DNA of 64,000 nucleotides from Heterohyrax brucei (Eukaryota; Chordata; Mammalia; Hyracoidea; Procaviidae), in contig CM053142.1 of the NCBI GenBank assembly GCA_028571685.1, positions 124,426,796 through 124,490,795 of the forward strand, written 5' to 3'. The position numbers were made by a program, and so were the translations under genes. Shown one piece after another: positions 9,501 to 21,500 of the stretch. How positions within the stretch are numbered: position 1 is the first letter of the stretch; the number at the start of each line of letters is the position of its first letter. A model generated the notes under the pieces. The model did not search any database. It saw nothing but the letters and a program-made list of their open reading frames with translations, and had not been told where the DNA came from.

Positions 9501-12500
9501 GAGCATCCGTTCCTGCTGAGTTGAGACCATTTGCTGTGTCCTCAGACGGCAGCTTGGCAGCTTTTAAGAGCCCAAATGCCACTCACTAATGTGGGGTGCA
9601 GAGAGCCCTCTTAGTAAAACGCTAGTTGTGCGAATTGGCCTCAATTTCGCCTAAGAGCATGGTCCCCCGCTCCTTGTCAGGCATTTCTTAACATACCTCT
9701 TAGCTGCCTGAATGTTCTGTTGGTGAAGTGTCATTGCCTAGTTTTGAATTGAATTATTTGTGTTTTTGTTATTGAGATGTTAAAATATTCTGTAGATTTT
9801 AGAAATTAGACTTTCATTGAGTATGTCATAGCAAAAATTTTTTCCCAGTCTGTGGGTTCTCTTTTTACTCTTTTGGTGAAGTCTTGTGATGAACATAAGT
9901 GTTTAAGTTTTAGGAGTTCTTGGCTATCTAGCTTATCTTCTGATGTTTGTACATTGTTAGTTGTGGTTATAAATCTTTTAAAAAAGTTAATAATATGTAT
10001 TTTTTTATTTCATATCTGTTAGGTAAACAGAAGAAAAGAAGACTGATAAAGGACAGTGTCTCATTTACTGATGGTTATTTCCTATCTGGAATCTTTTCAT
10101 AGTTTTTCATTTTACAAATTTATTTTTGCAGTGGCCACAGTTTTATTTTGTCATTTGATAATTAAGGCAGTGATTAAAGAATAAGAACAATAAATTCCTT
10201 CCTCTTTTTCTCTGCCTGTTTTTGTTCTTTAATATAAATCATTGTGCTTCAGCAGCATAATTTTTTTTAGTGCAAGTGTTACCAGTCAACTTTTTTTCTG
10301 GAGTATTTTCCTTATGAAAAAAAATTTTTCTTTGCCTTATAAATTGCTTTGAAGTGGTTAATCTGTTAAGATCAAGTTTTATGTAGTTGATCTTCAGTGA
10401 CCTTCAGGGCAGTGACCTGGGAAGCTTTGTGTTCATGTGCTAAATGAATATGAAAGTTTTGATCATCTACTATTGCAGGCACTATGCTGGGTAGACTGAA
10501 GGTGTAGTCAGAGAGAATTTATAATTTTTGAACTGAAAGTAGCCAACAGCAGAAGCCAAGCCAAAGGGGGGCAGTTATTTGATGCCGAGGAAATAGTAAA
10601 TGGTGTTTATATTCCTTGTAAAATAAATTTCATATTGAAGGTGGTCAGGAGCCACTAAAGCTTTTTAAGACAAATGCAAGTGGTACCCAGTTTATGACGT
10701 ACATTTGTGTTTCCTTTCAATGACTATTCTCTCATAATTTGATTCTGACATGTTTAGTACCGTACTTTTTTTAGCTTTCATCATTATTGGTTTTTATTAT
10801 CCCACTTGTCTGTCAGTGTGTCATACTGTGGGGGCTTGCGTGTTGCTGTGATGCTGGAAGTTATGCTGCTGGTATTCAGGTACCAGCAGGGTCACCCATG
10901 GTGAACAGGTTTCACCTGAGCTTCCAGATAAAGACAGACTAGGAAGAAGGACCCAGCAGTCTACTTCTGAAAGTAATTAGCCAGTGAAAACCTTATAAAT
11001 GGCAGTGAAACACTGTCAGATATAGTGCTGGAAAGTAAGCCCCCAGGTTGGAATCTACTCAAAACATGGCTGGGAAAGAACTGCCTCCTCAAAGTAGAGT
11101 TGACCTTAATGACATGGATCGAGTAAGCTTTGGGGACCTTCATTTGCTGATGTGGCATGACTCAAAATGACAGGAGACAGCTGCAAACATCCATTGATAG
11201 TTGGAACTTGGAGTGTTCGAAGTATGAATCTAGGAACAACGGAAATCATCAAAAGTGAAATGGAACACGTACACGCTGATATCCTAGGCATTAGTGAGCT
11301 GAAAGGGACTGGTATTGGCCAGTTTGGTTCAGACAATCATATGGTCTACTATGCTGGGAGTGAAAACCTGAAGAGGAATGATGTTGCATTCACTGTCAGA
11401 AAGAGCATTTCAAGGTCTGTCCTGAAGTACAGTGTTGTCGGTGATAGGATAATATTCACATGCCTACAAGGCAGGCAGATTAATGTGACTGTTACTTATA
11501 TTTGCACACCAACCATTAAAGCCAAAGATGAAGAAATTGAAGATTTTTACCAGCTTCTGCAGTCTTAAATTGATTCAACATGCATTTGGGATGCATTGAT
11601 GATTACTGGTGATTGGAATGCAGAAGTTGGAAACGAAGAAGGATCATTAGATGGAAAATATGGCCTTGGTGATAGAAATGATGCCAGTAGAATTTTGCGA
11701 GATCAACGACGTTTTCATTGCAAAGAACTTTTTTCATCAACGTAGAAGTCAACTATACACATGGACCTTGCTAGATGGAATACACAGGAATCCAATCAAG
11801 TACATCTGTGGAAAGAGAAAATGGAAAAGCTCATTATTAGCAGTCAGAACAAGACCAGGTGCAGACTAGGGCGCAGATCACCAATTGCTCACAGGCAAGT
11901 TCAAAGTGAAACTGAAGAATATTAGAAAAAGTCCATGAGAGCCATAGTATGACCTTGAGTGTGTCCCACCTGAGTTTAGAGATTATCTCAAGAACAGATT
12001 TCACCCATTGAACACTAATGACTGAAGAAGACCAGATGAGTGGTGGAATGACATCACAGACATCAAACATGAAGAAAGTAAGAGGTCATTAGGAAGACAG
12101 GAAGGAAAGAAAAGACCAAATTGGATGTTGAAAGAGACTTTGAAACTTGCTTTTGAATGTTGAGTAGGTAAAGCAAAGGGAAGAAATGATGAGGTAAAAG
12201 AAATAAAGAGAAGATTCAAAGGGTGGGTAGAGAAGACAGAGTAAAGTATTATAATGACTGTGCAAATAGCTGGCAGTAGAAAGCCAGAAGGGAAGAACAT
12301 GCTCCGTATTTCTCAAGCTGAAAGAACTGACAAAAAATTCAAGCCTTGAGTTGCAATACTAAAGGATTTTACAGGGAAAGTATTAAATGATTTAGGAAGC
12401 ATCAAAAGAAGATGGAAGGAATACACAGTCATTATACCAGGAAGAACTGGTTGACATTTAACCATTTCAGGAGGTAACGTGTGATCAGGAACTGCTGATA

Positions 12501-15500
12501 CGGAAGAAAGAAGTGGAAGCTGCATTTGAGGCACTGGTGAAAAACCATCCTCCAGGAATTGATGGAATATTGATTGAAATATTTCAGTAAATAGATGCAG
12601 CTCTGGAAGTGCTCACTTATCTATGTCATAAAATTTGGAAGACAGCTACCTGGCCAATGGACTAGAATAGATACATATTTATGCCTATTCATGAGAAAGG
12701 TGGCCCAATTGAATGCAGAAATTATCAAACAATATCATTAATGTCATACACAAGTAAAATTTTGCTGAAGATCATTCAAAAGTGACTGCAGCAGTGTATT
12801 GACAGATAACTGCCAGAAATTCAAACTGGATGCAGAAGAGGACATGGAACCAGGGATATTATTGCTGATGTCAGATGGATCTTGGCTGAAAGCCAAGAAT
12901 ACCAGAAACATGTTTACCTGTGTTTCATTTTACCATGCAAAGGCATTTGACAGTGTGTGGATTGTAACAAATTATGGATAACATTGCAGAGAAGGGGAAT
13001 TCCAGAACACTTCATTGTGAGAAATTTGTACATGAATCAAGAGGCAGTCGTGTGAACAGAACAGGGGGATGCTGCATAGTTTACAGTCAAGAGAGGTGTG
13101 CATCAGTGTTGTATCCTTTTACCATACCTCTTTGACCTGTGTGCCAAGCAAATAATCCGAGAAACTGGACTATATGAAGAAGAAGGCACCAGAATTGGAG
13201 GAAGACTCATTAACAACCTGCATTATGCAGAGGACACAACCCTTTTTTTTTTTTTTATTTAACATAACTGAGTAAAAATGTACATTCACATGTAAATTTA
13301 CATGCCCCCCTATATGCAGCTTCCACTGCTCTCCCTGTCCGGTGACTGCACACTATTCCTCTCTGCTCCATACATGTCTCATCCTCCCAACAGTCTCCTT
13401 TCCCCTCCTCTCCGTCCACTCCCCTTCCTCCAGCCAGAGGTCAGCAAGATGATATCCTATGGATGTATAGAACCATGAAGTGCTTCCAACATATGGTTAC
13501 TCTGCATTGCCAAGTCCATTCCATTCCTGTCCAAAGAGTGGACCTTTGTTATAATTTATGGGAACGGGAAGCATCAGGGCAGGGGGCCATGCTCTCAGAG
13601 GAACCCCAAAACCGCTGGACCATCAATTGAGGTCTTTTAGAGGAGATCTCATGATGCACCTCTTTTTATTCTTGTGTTGCCAGTGAGGCTCCTCTCTGTG
13701 AGCTCCGTCATGGCTATCACTGGTGGTGGCCGGGCACCATCCGGTTCTTCCGGTCCCAGGTCAATGTAGGCACCCACTCTTGTGGATCTCTCTGTCTTCT
13801 CGGTTGTCTTTACCGCATGCCAGTTTGGCCCTCAGTGAGCATCCGTTCCTGCTGAGTTGGGACCATTTGCTGGGACACAACCCTTTTTGCTGAAAATGAA
13901 GAGGATTTGAAACATTTGCTAACGAAGATCAAAGATCCCAGCCTTCAGTGTGGGTTGCCCCTCAACATCAAGAAAATGAAAATTCTCCCTGGACCAGTAA
14001 GTAACATCATGATAAATGTAGGAAAGATTGAGGTTGTCAAGGATTTCCTTTTACTTAGTTCCACAATCAACAACTATGGAAGCAGCAGTCAGGGAGTCAA
14101 AAGATACTTTGTGCTGGGAAAATCTGCTGCAAAAGACCTCTTTAAGGTGTTGAAAAGTAAAGATGTCACTGTGAAGACTAAGGTACCGCTGACCTAGACC
14201 ATGGTATTTTCAGTCATATCATATGCATGCGAAAGCTGGACAGTGAATAGGGAAGACAGAAAAAAGAATTGATACCTTTGAATTGTGGTAGTGAAGAAGA
14301 ATCTTGACAGCATGGACTGCCAAAGGAGCAAACATACCTGCTCTGGAAGAGGTACAGCCAGAGTGCTCCTTGGAAGCAAGCATGGCAAGGCTGTGTCTTA
14401 CATCCTTTAAACATGTTGCCAGGGGGAGTCAGACCCTGGAAAAGGACATCATGATTAGTAAAGGATCAGCTAAAAAGGGGAAGGCCCTCAAGGAGATGGA
14501 TTGACACAGTAACTGTAACAGTGGGCTTAAGCATAAAAATGATTGTGGGCAGGTTGCAGGGCCAGACAGTGTTTCGTTCTGTTGTTCATAGGACACAGTG
14601 AGTTGAGACCAACTCCATGGAATCTAACAACAACATGTTTATAAATCTGATTGTATTTGTCTTTGGGAATTTGAAACTTTACATCTGAGAAATTATAACG
14701 CCAGTATATTATGTGCTGCAACATTGTATGTAGTACGTTAGTAACAAGGTGTACATAAAAATAGGACTGTTGCAAGTGTGGTACTTGAATATGTAACAAT
14801 CCACCTGTACTATCATTAGATTCATATTTAGTAATATCTTGACAGTACTAGTTAGAAAAAATTACAGGGGACTGAAATTTGAGGCAATGAGACTTTTTAA
14901 AAGTCATAATTTCCTAGATTGAGACATCAGTAGAAATAGACATGAGATTGCAGTGAGGTTTACAGGAAAGCAGTAGAGAGGATATGAATTAAAAATGAAT
15001 TTAACAGGTAAATTCATTACTAGGACTTGGTGACCTTTTTTATTTTCCCCTTGACAGGCTGACTGACCACACACTCCTTTTTTCTTTTTTTTCCGGTCTG
15101 AATGTAGTAAAACATATCCAGTTGTTGTTAGGTGCTGTTGAGTTGGTTCTGACTCATAGCTACTCGGTGTACAGCAGAACAAAATACTGCCCAGTCCTGC
15201 TTTATCCTCACAGTCATTGCTATTGTAAGCCATTGTTGCAGCCATGTGTTGATCCGTTTTATTGAGGAACATCCTCTTTTACTGACCCTCGATTTTACCA
15301 ATCATGATGTCTTTTCTGGGGACTGATTCATCCTGGTAACATGTCCAAGGTATAGTAAGACAGAGTCTTGCCTTCCTTGCTTCCAAGGAGCATTCTGGTT
15401 GTACTTCTTCTAAGACATATTTATTCATTCTTCTGGCAGTCCATGATGTATTCAACATTCTTTACCAGCACCATACTTCAAAGGCATCAACTCTTTGTTT

Positions 15501-18500
15501 GTCCTCCCCATTCACTGTCTACTTCTTGCATGTATTTCTTTGTAATTATGGGGTGGGGTGGGGAGTACTTTCTTTTAGAAAGAAAAAGACAGTTTCTGGT
15601 AGTTAGTGATTTTGATGTCATTCATGAGAGTTAGAAGTACCCATAAACTTCTTTCTACCATTTTTTTTAAAGAAAATTATGAACATGTCATTTTACTCTC
15701 TTAAGGAAGGTATATTATAATTTTCAAAAATATTTCTTAATTCTGTAGTGAATCACTGTGTGTACATTTCCCTATGTTTAATTATTTTGTGGGATTCCAT
15801 TTAAAGCAAGAAGTTAAAGATTCTTCTTCACACAGCGGGTCTTTGATAAGTAGAAGTTGATCTTAGACTAAAGATCTCGGTTCTTACAGGACACTCTTGA
15901 AGACCTTGACTAGGCCTGGGTATGTAACATTGTGGTGGTTGGGGAACCCTAGTAGAGAAATGTTGTCAATAAACACCGATAGTGAGAATTTTCAGCAAGA
16001 TACAGTGTCTGTGAGAATAACGTATTGCAGTTTCAAAGTATTTTGACAATAGAAACTTAGATATAAAAAAATGAGAAACTGTAGTTTATATCTAAGGCAA
16101 TGAAACAATCTTTTTGGTGATTCCTTGAATTTAGGGTTGAAAATACTATTTATATATTTTTTAAAATACTGTTCCAGAACAGCAGCTTAAAAAAAAAACC
16201 TCTATTCTTTTTCCTTACTGTGTGTATAAATTAAAATATTTGTTAAACATATGTATACATACATGAACCAACTCTTATTTTTCTAAAGAAATCAAAATAG
16301 TGTCTGGCATATTTGAAATCCTATACTGAAATAAAACATTTAGCATGCTACAGTACTGGTTTTGGTAACCTTAAGTTTTGACTTACTAGAATCCAGAAAC
16401 TCAAGACAGATCATATTGGTATCTATGAATGTTCAGTTTGATCAGTCTCCGTTGACACAGAGACAAAATGAAATATTGACTGTAGGACAGGTACCAGCTA
16501 TATAGTGTCGGAGTAAAAGAGGGGAGGAAGTAGTTAGACAGAGGGAATTGAATAATGGAAGAAGCCTCGGTAAACCCAGATTAATTTTACTGGTGGTGTA
16601 GTGGTCAAGTGGTGTGTCTGCTAACTGAAAGGTTAGCAGTTTGAATCCGCCAGGTGCTCCTTGGAAACCTTATGGGACAGTTTTACCCTGTCCTGTAGTG
16701 TCAGTGTGAGTCGGAATTAACTTGACGACAGTGGGTGAGTTAGTAAGAATTTACTCAAGAGCATTTGAGATGGGGTGTGTATTGCAAATTAATAATTTTA
16801 ATGTTTTTATTTTAGTTTTAACAATAGTAAATTTAGTAAAATTTGAACATCTTCAATGTATCTTAAGAATATGACCACTTCTTACTGCCTAGGGCCTATC
16901 CACCAGTATCTCTTGCTGTTACATTGTTGCAGTAGCCTCCTAATTGGTCTCAGTTTGTTGATCTCCCACCCTCTGTGTCCCGATTACCCACCCCCCCCAT
17001 CATAGTCAGTTTTCAGCACAGCATTTAGAGGACCACTGTTAGATCATAAGTCAGATCATGTAACTACTCTGCATGAAACCCTCCGCTAGTTGATCGTCTC
17101 CACTCAGAGTACTTTATTATTAATAAAAGCCACAGCCCTGGTGCCTTCTTAAAAAATCTACCCTTGGCCTTCTACCTAACATTCTACCACGCTCACTGTC
17201 ATTCACTTTACTCCAGCCATATGACTTTCTTGCTTTTTCTTGAACACTGTCAAACACAATCATTTCTATTTCAGCACCTTGCACTCACTATTTGTTCTCC
17301 TTGGAGTACTGTAGCACTGACTTTCTTGTACATCTTCAAGTCTTTGCTCAAATGTCACCTTTTCTGTCCTTTAAAAATAGCACTCCCTCTGTCCCTAATA
17401 CTCCCTCTTCACTGTTATTTCTTTCCAAATACACTATAATATTACTTTCTTTTTTTGCTCATTGTCTTCTTCCATTAGACTGTAATTCTGTTCACTGTCA
17501 TTTTACTGGTGCCTAAAACAGTGCTGGCACATAGGTGTGTTCAATAAATGTTTGTTGAATGAATAAACATCAGTGAATTGCAGAATTTACATATTTTACG
17601 ACAAATTAACATCAGCCTAGACTATAAGGTTACTGAAGGATTTCATTTCTTGATGAGAAACGAGGGAGTAGAGATGTACTTGGGATTGGTTCTGGTAACA
17701 CTATAGCTAAGGCTAAGTTAGATCATTAGGTATTGCACTGCAGTAGTAATAAAAAAGTAGAGAAAATGTTTCTGGTGTCCAAAAAGACAGCAGGAGTCAG
17801 AATGCCTGCATTATAGTCCTGACTCTGCTTTTTTCCCTTTTAACCTTGGAGCTTGTCATAGGTAATGCGAGACTAGGAAAGTGAGAGGCTGCCAGAGACC
17901 ACAGTTACAAAACGCTGCTCCTGAGAGTTCTGGATTAGAAACTGAGGCTCCCTACTGCTTGCTTAGTTGTATAGATCCAATGAAATGGTGATGTAAAACC
18001 ACTGTAAAAATGATAAAGTGCCATATAAATACAAGTTAATGTTAGCAGTAGTACCCCATCTTAGACCTGTTACAGGCAGTGGCAGCTTTTCACTACATTT
18101 TATTCTATGGGAATTTTTAGGTTTCAGTCACTGAAAGTAAACTTGTCATTTTCGTTAACTTATAAATAATCACTCAGCTAAGGTGCTTGCAAGCTGTAAG
18201 TTTACACTTTTAAGCATACCTCACCTGATTACTGAAGTTTTGGAATTGCTCCCTGATGCGTCTCCAGAACTTATTTCTAGAAATACAAGATTTAGCCAAA
18301 TGAGAAGGAACGCAGAACTCTTCCCTACCCCCTGCCACTCTTACTTACGCGCCTTTATGCTCTGTGGAAACCCTGGTGGTGCAGTGGTTCGGAGCTACAG
18401 CTGCTAACCAGAAGACTGGCACTTTGAATCCACCAGGTGCTCCTTGGAAATCCGTGGAGCAGTATTCTACTCTGTTGTATTGGAATTGTTGTACAATAGA

Positions 18501-21500
18501 CTTTTTTTAAAATTCTTTATAGCACTTGCCACTACCTTTCAGGGCTCCCAAACTCTGCTGAAAATTTACATTTGTCTTGCAGATAATACAGAATCAAAAT
18601 CTACATTTTAATAAGATGCCCTGGGAACTTGCTAGAAATGCAAATTGTCAGCAGGGTTTCCAAGTTCTGATAACTTACCAAATTTAAATTTCTTTATTGA
18701 GTCTCTCACTAGGGTATAAGTTCCAAGAGGGTTGGACTCTCTTGTTCTCTGCTGTAGCCTCTGTGGAAACGCTGGTGGCCTATCGGTTCAGTGCTACATG
18801 TGCTAACCAAAAAGTCAGCAGTTCACATCTACCACATGCTCCTTGGAAACCGCATGGGGCAATCTACTCTGTCCTCTAGTGTCACCATGAGTCAGAATTG
18901 ATGGCAGCAGGTTTTCTTTTTTTTTTTTGGTTATATCCTCTGTGGAAACTCTGGTAATGGTTAAGTGCTCCACTGCTAACCAAAAGTGTAGGTAGTTCAA
19001 ATCCACCAGGCACATTTTGTAAACTCTATAGGGCAGTTCTACTCTGACTCATTAATGAGTCAGAATTGACTTGACGGCAGTGGGTTAGTTTTTCGGATTT
19101 TGGGTCCCCTGTGGCTCACTGTGATAGATGTATGTGATTGATGAATGAATGAAATTCTTTGAAAATGCTATTTTATTCCCCCCTTCCTTCAAACTCTTTA
19201 CTCGTCAGGGAGCCCACCTCCTCATTTAGTGGGGTAGGGAGGACTTGAGAAGGAGGGGTGCTAATCACTTTTTATTTCTCCCTGAAGTTTGATGTCAGTG
19301 TCTCAGAAGAAAGCAGGTGGGGGGATCAGAATAGAGGTTTGTTTGTTTTCTTGTAAAGTAAATAAACAATTTTTGATGTCCTTTAGCTAAACTGTTCCTT
19401 TTCATACCTTTGAACAGAGCTTCCATTACTTCACAGTGATTGTTTCTCTTCACTTGTGGACAATCTTGTGTGTGATAAGGTCATATACATAGGTTTAGTT
19501 TGAGTGACTTTTAAGATTGCTGTTTAAATAAAATTGTAAAACAAGTCAGAATGCGTATCTACTTTAATGATCTTATTCTTTTAAAAGGTTAACACGTTGA
19601 AGTAGTGATGAGTAGTTTATTCTTACTGCTACCAAATGAAGGAAATTTGGGTGTTGTAGTGGCGTAGTGCTAGGTTGCTAACCAGAAGGTCAGCTGTTCG
19701 AATCCAGGAGGTGTGCTTTAGAAATCCTGTGGGGCGGCTCTGCTTTGTCCTGTAGGATCTCTGTGGGTTGAAACTGGCTGGATAGCATCAGATTGGGGGC
19801 AGGGGGAGGGTTACTACCAAATTAAGTGGATCCAGGTGAATTAAGTTCCTTTTCTTACCTCTTTCTGTTTAAAGAAAAGCATTCTCCTTGTCTTAACTTA
19901 AAAAATAATTTGCAAAGGCAGTGATAAGTTTGCAATACAAAAGCCATGAGGTGTGTCACTTTGAAGAGAGAACTTTTTATCCCGCCACAGAAAAGTGGGA
20001 CTGACCCATTTACATAAGGTAGCTGCTTTTTTATCAGACTGCTTCAGGGACAGGATTGAAACTTGCTGTGTCCATGTTTCAATAGCCAGCAGTTTTGTTA
20101 TAGGATTCTGACATATTTTTTCTTTGATGAATATTTAGTGTCCATGGTATACTAGACAAAAGTTCTTATAGAGAGATAATTTGTTTTAGAATGGACAGTT
20201 AAGTTGAAGTCTTGTAATTGTTAAGGCTGTTTTTAAGTTACAAATTTCCCAAAATTTGCTGCAGATTGGAATCACCTGATTTTTGAAAATACTGATGCCT
20301 CGCTCCCAATGTCAGTCATTGTGACCTGATGGAAATTGATTGCTACCTGGGCATCAGGATTGAAAAAAAGAAAAAAAAAAAAAAACCTAAAACTTCTAGT
20401 GTTTCTCATATGCATGCAGACCACCAAACCTGCTGCAATCGAGTCATTTCTGACTCATAGAGACCCTATAGAATACAGTAGAACTGCCCCATAGTGTTTC
20501 GGAGGAGTGCCTGGTAGATTCGAGCTGCTAACCTTTTTGTTTAGCAGTCGTAGCACTTAACCAGTACTCCACCAGGGTTTCCTTCTAATATGCAAGGACC
20601 CAAATCAGAAAAGCAGTATTGCTGCTAAAGTGATTGATCTGTGTTTTGCTGCTATATGCTATGTTAACTTAATCTGAAGTGTTTCTATTTCTTAAAATTT
20701 TAGAAAACCCAGTGTATCTCTTAGGCCTCTTAGTTATAGTCAGTAAAAGCTGACATGGGCTGATTTAAGCAGAAATGAAATTCATTGATAGGATTCAGTG
20801 GCTCACAGAGTTGGTACAAGGCAAGAGGGAAAAAGCCCTAGGAAAATTAGTGACCAAGGGAGGCTTAATAGCTAGAACCACAGCAAAACTCCACCAGTGA
20901 GACCATTACTGCTGCCTGTGCTGAATGCAGACTGGGTGTAACAGATTGGCACTGCAGGTTGCACTGACCACTCCAGGTCACAGCTGGTTCTGATGCCACC
21001 ACTGCTTCTGGAAACTAGATGTTGCCTCCTCTATTGCTACTTTCAGAATTCTTTTTTGCCTCAGCTTTTCTGTTCCTTTAGCCTCCATATTCGAAATGTT
21101 TGATGGTGCATGTGTTTTAGGTTGTATCAGGTCATATGGGGAAGCAACACTTTGATTTTTCAGTTTTGATACTGGAAAATTTTGCACCCAAACACATGAA
21201 GTTGGGAATTTTCCAAACATAGGCAGGGCTTTCACATGCTTAGAAGCCAACAAAATAACAAAGACCCACTGTACATAGTATATTCAGAAAGGATTTTTTA
21301 CTTTACATCTTAACTGGTCCTTGGTAGGAATCCATGGAACTCTGGTGTTCTTCCATAATTATTTTTAAACCTTTAGAACCATTGAATTAGCTACCCTTAG
21401 CAAGCAGCAAGAGATAATAAATGGACACATTAGGTGCAAATTACTAGGACAACTTGAACATGTGATTTCCTGAGTGCTTATATATTATTTCTGGAAATGT

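Larger units (their letters stand above)
6690..9990 (-). mobile_element. Old antisense L1 (3' UTR plus ORF2 end) carrying three later insertions
   Basis: 3' UTR at 6690-7500, then the C-terminal ORF2 region on the minus strand (7505-7860, 8423-8649, 8808-8903, 9677-9990), with the typical 'attcatccatgtta' and 'cccagtctgtgggttctc' stretches. Three insertions break it: a mariner (7863-8420), an AfroSINE (8650-8807) and a younger L1 3' end (8904-9676). ORF2 is 5'-truncated and full of stops, so it is a dead copy. Confidence 0.85.

Noticed and set aside
11167..11568. A cellular AP endonuclease gene.
   Set aside because: The sequence is the endonuclease domain of an RTE LINE: it is followed by reverse transcriptase remnants in order and an RTE 3' end, and it is riddled with stops after 11568.
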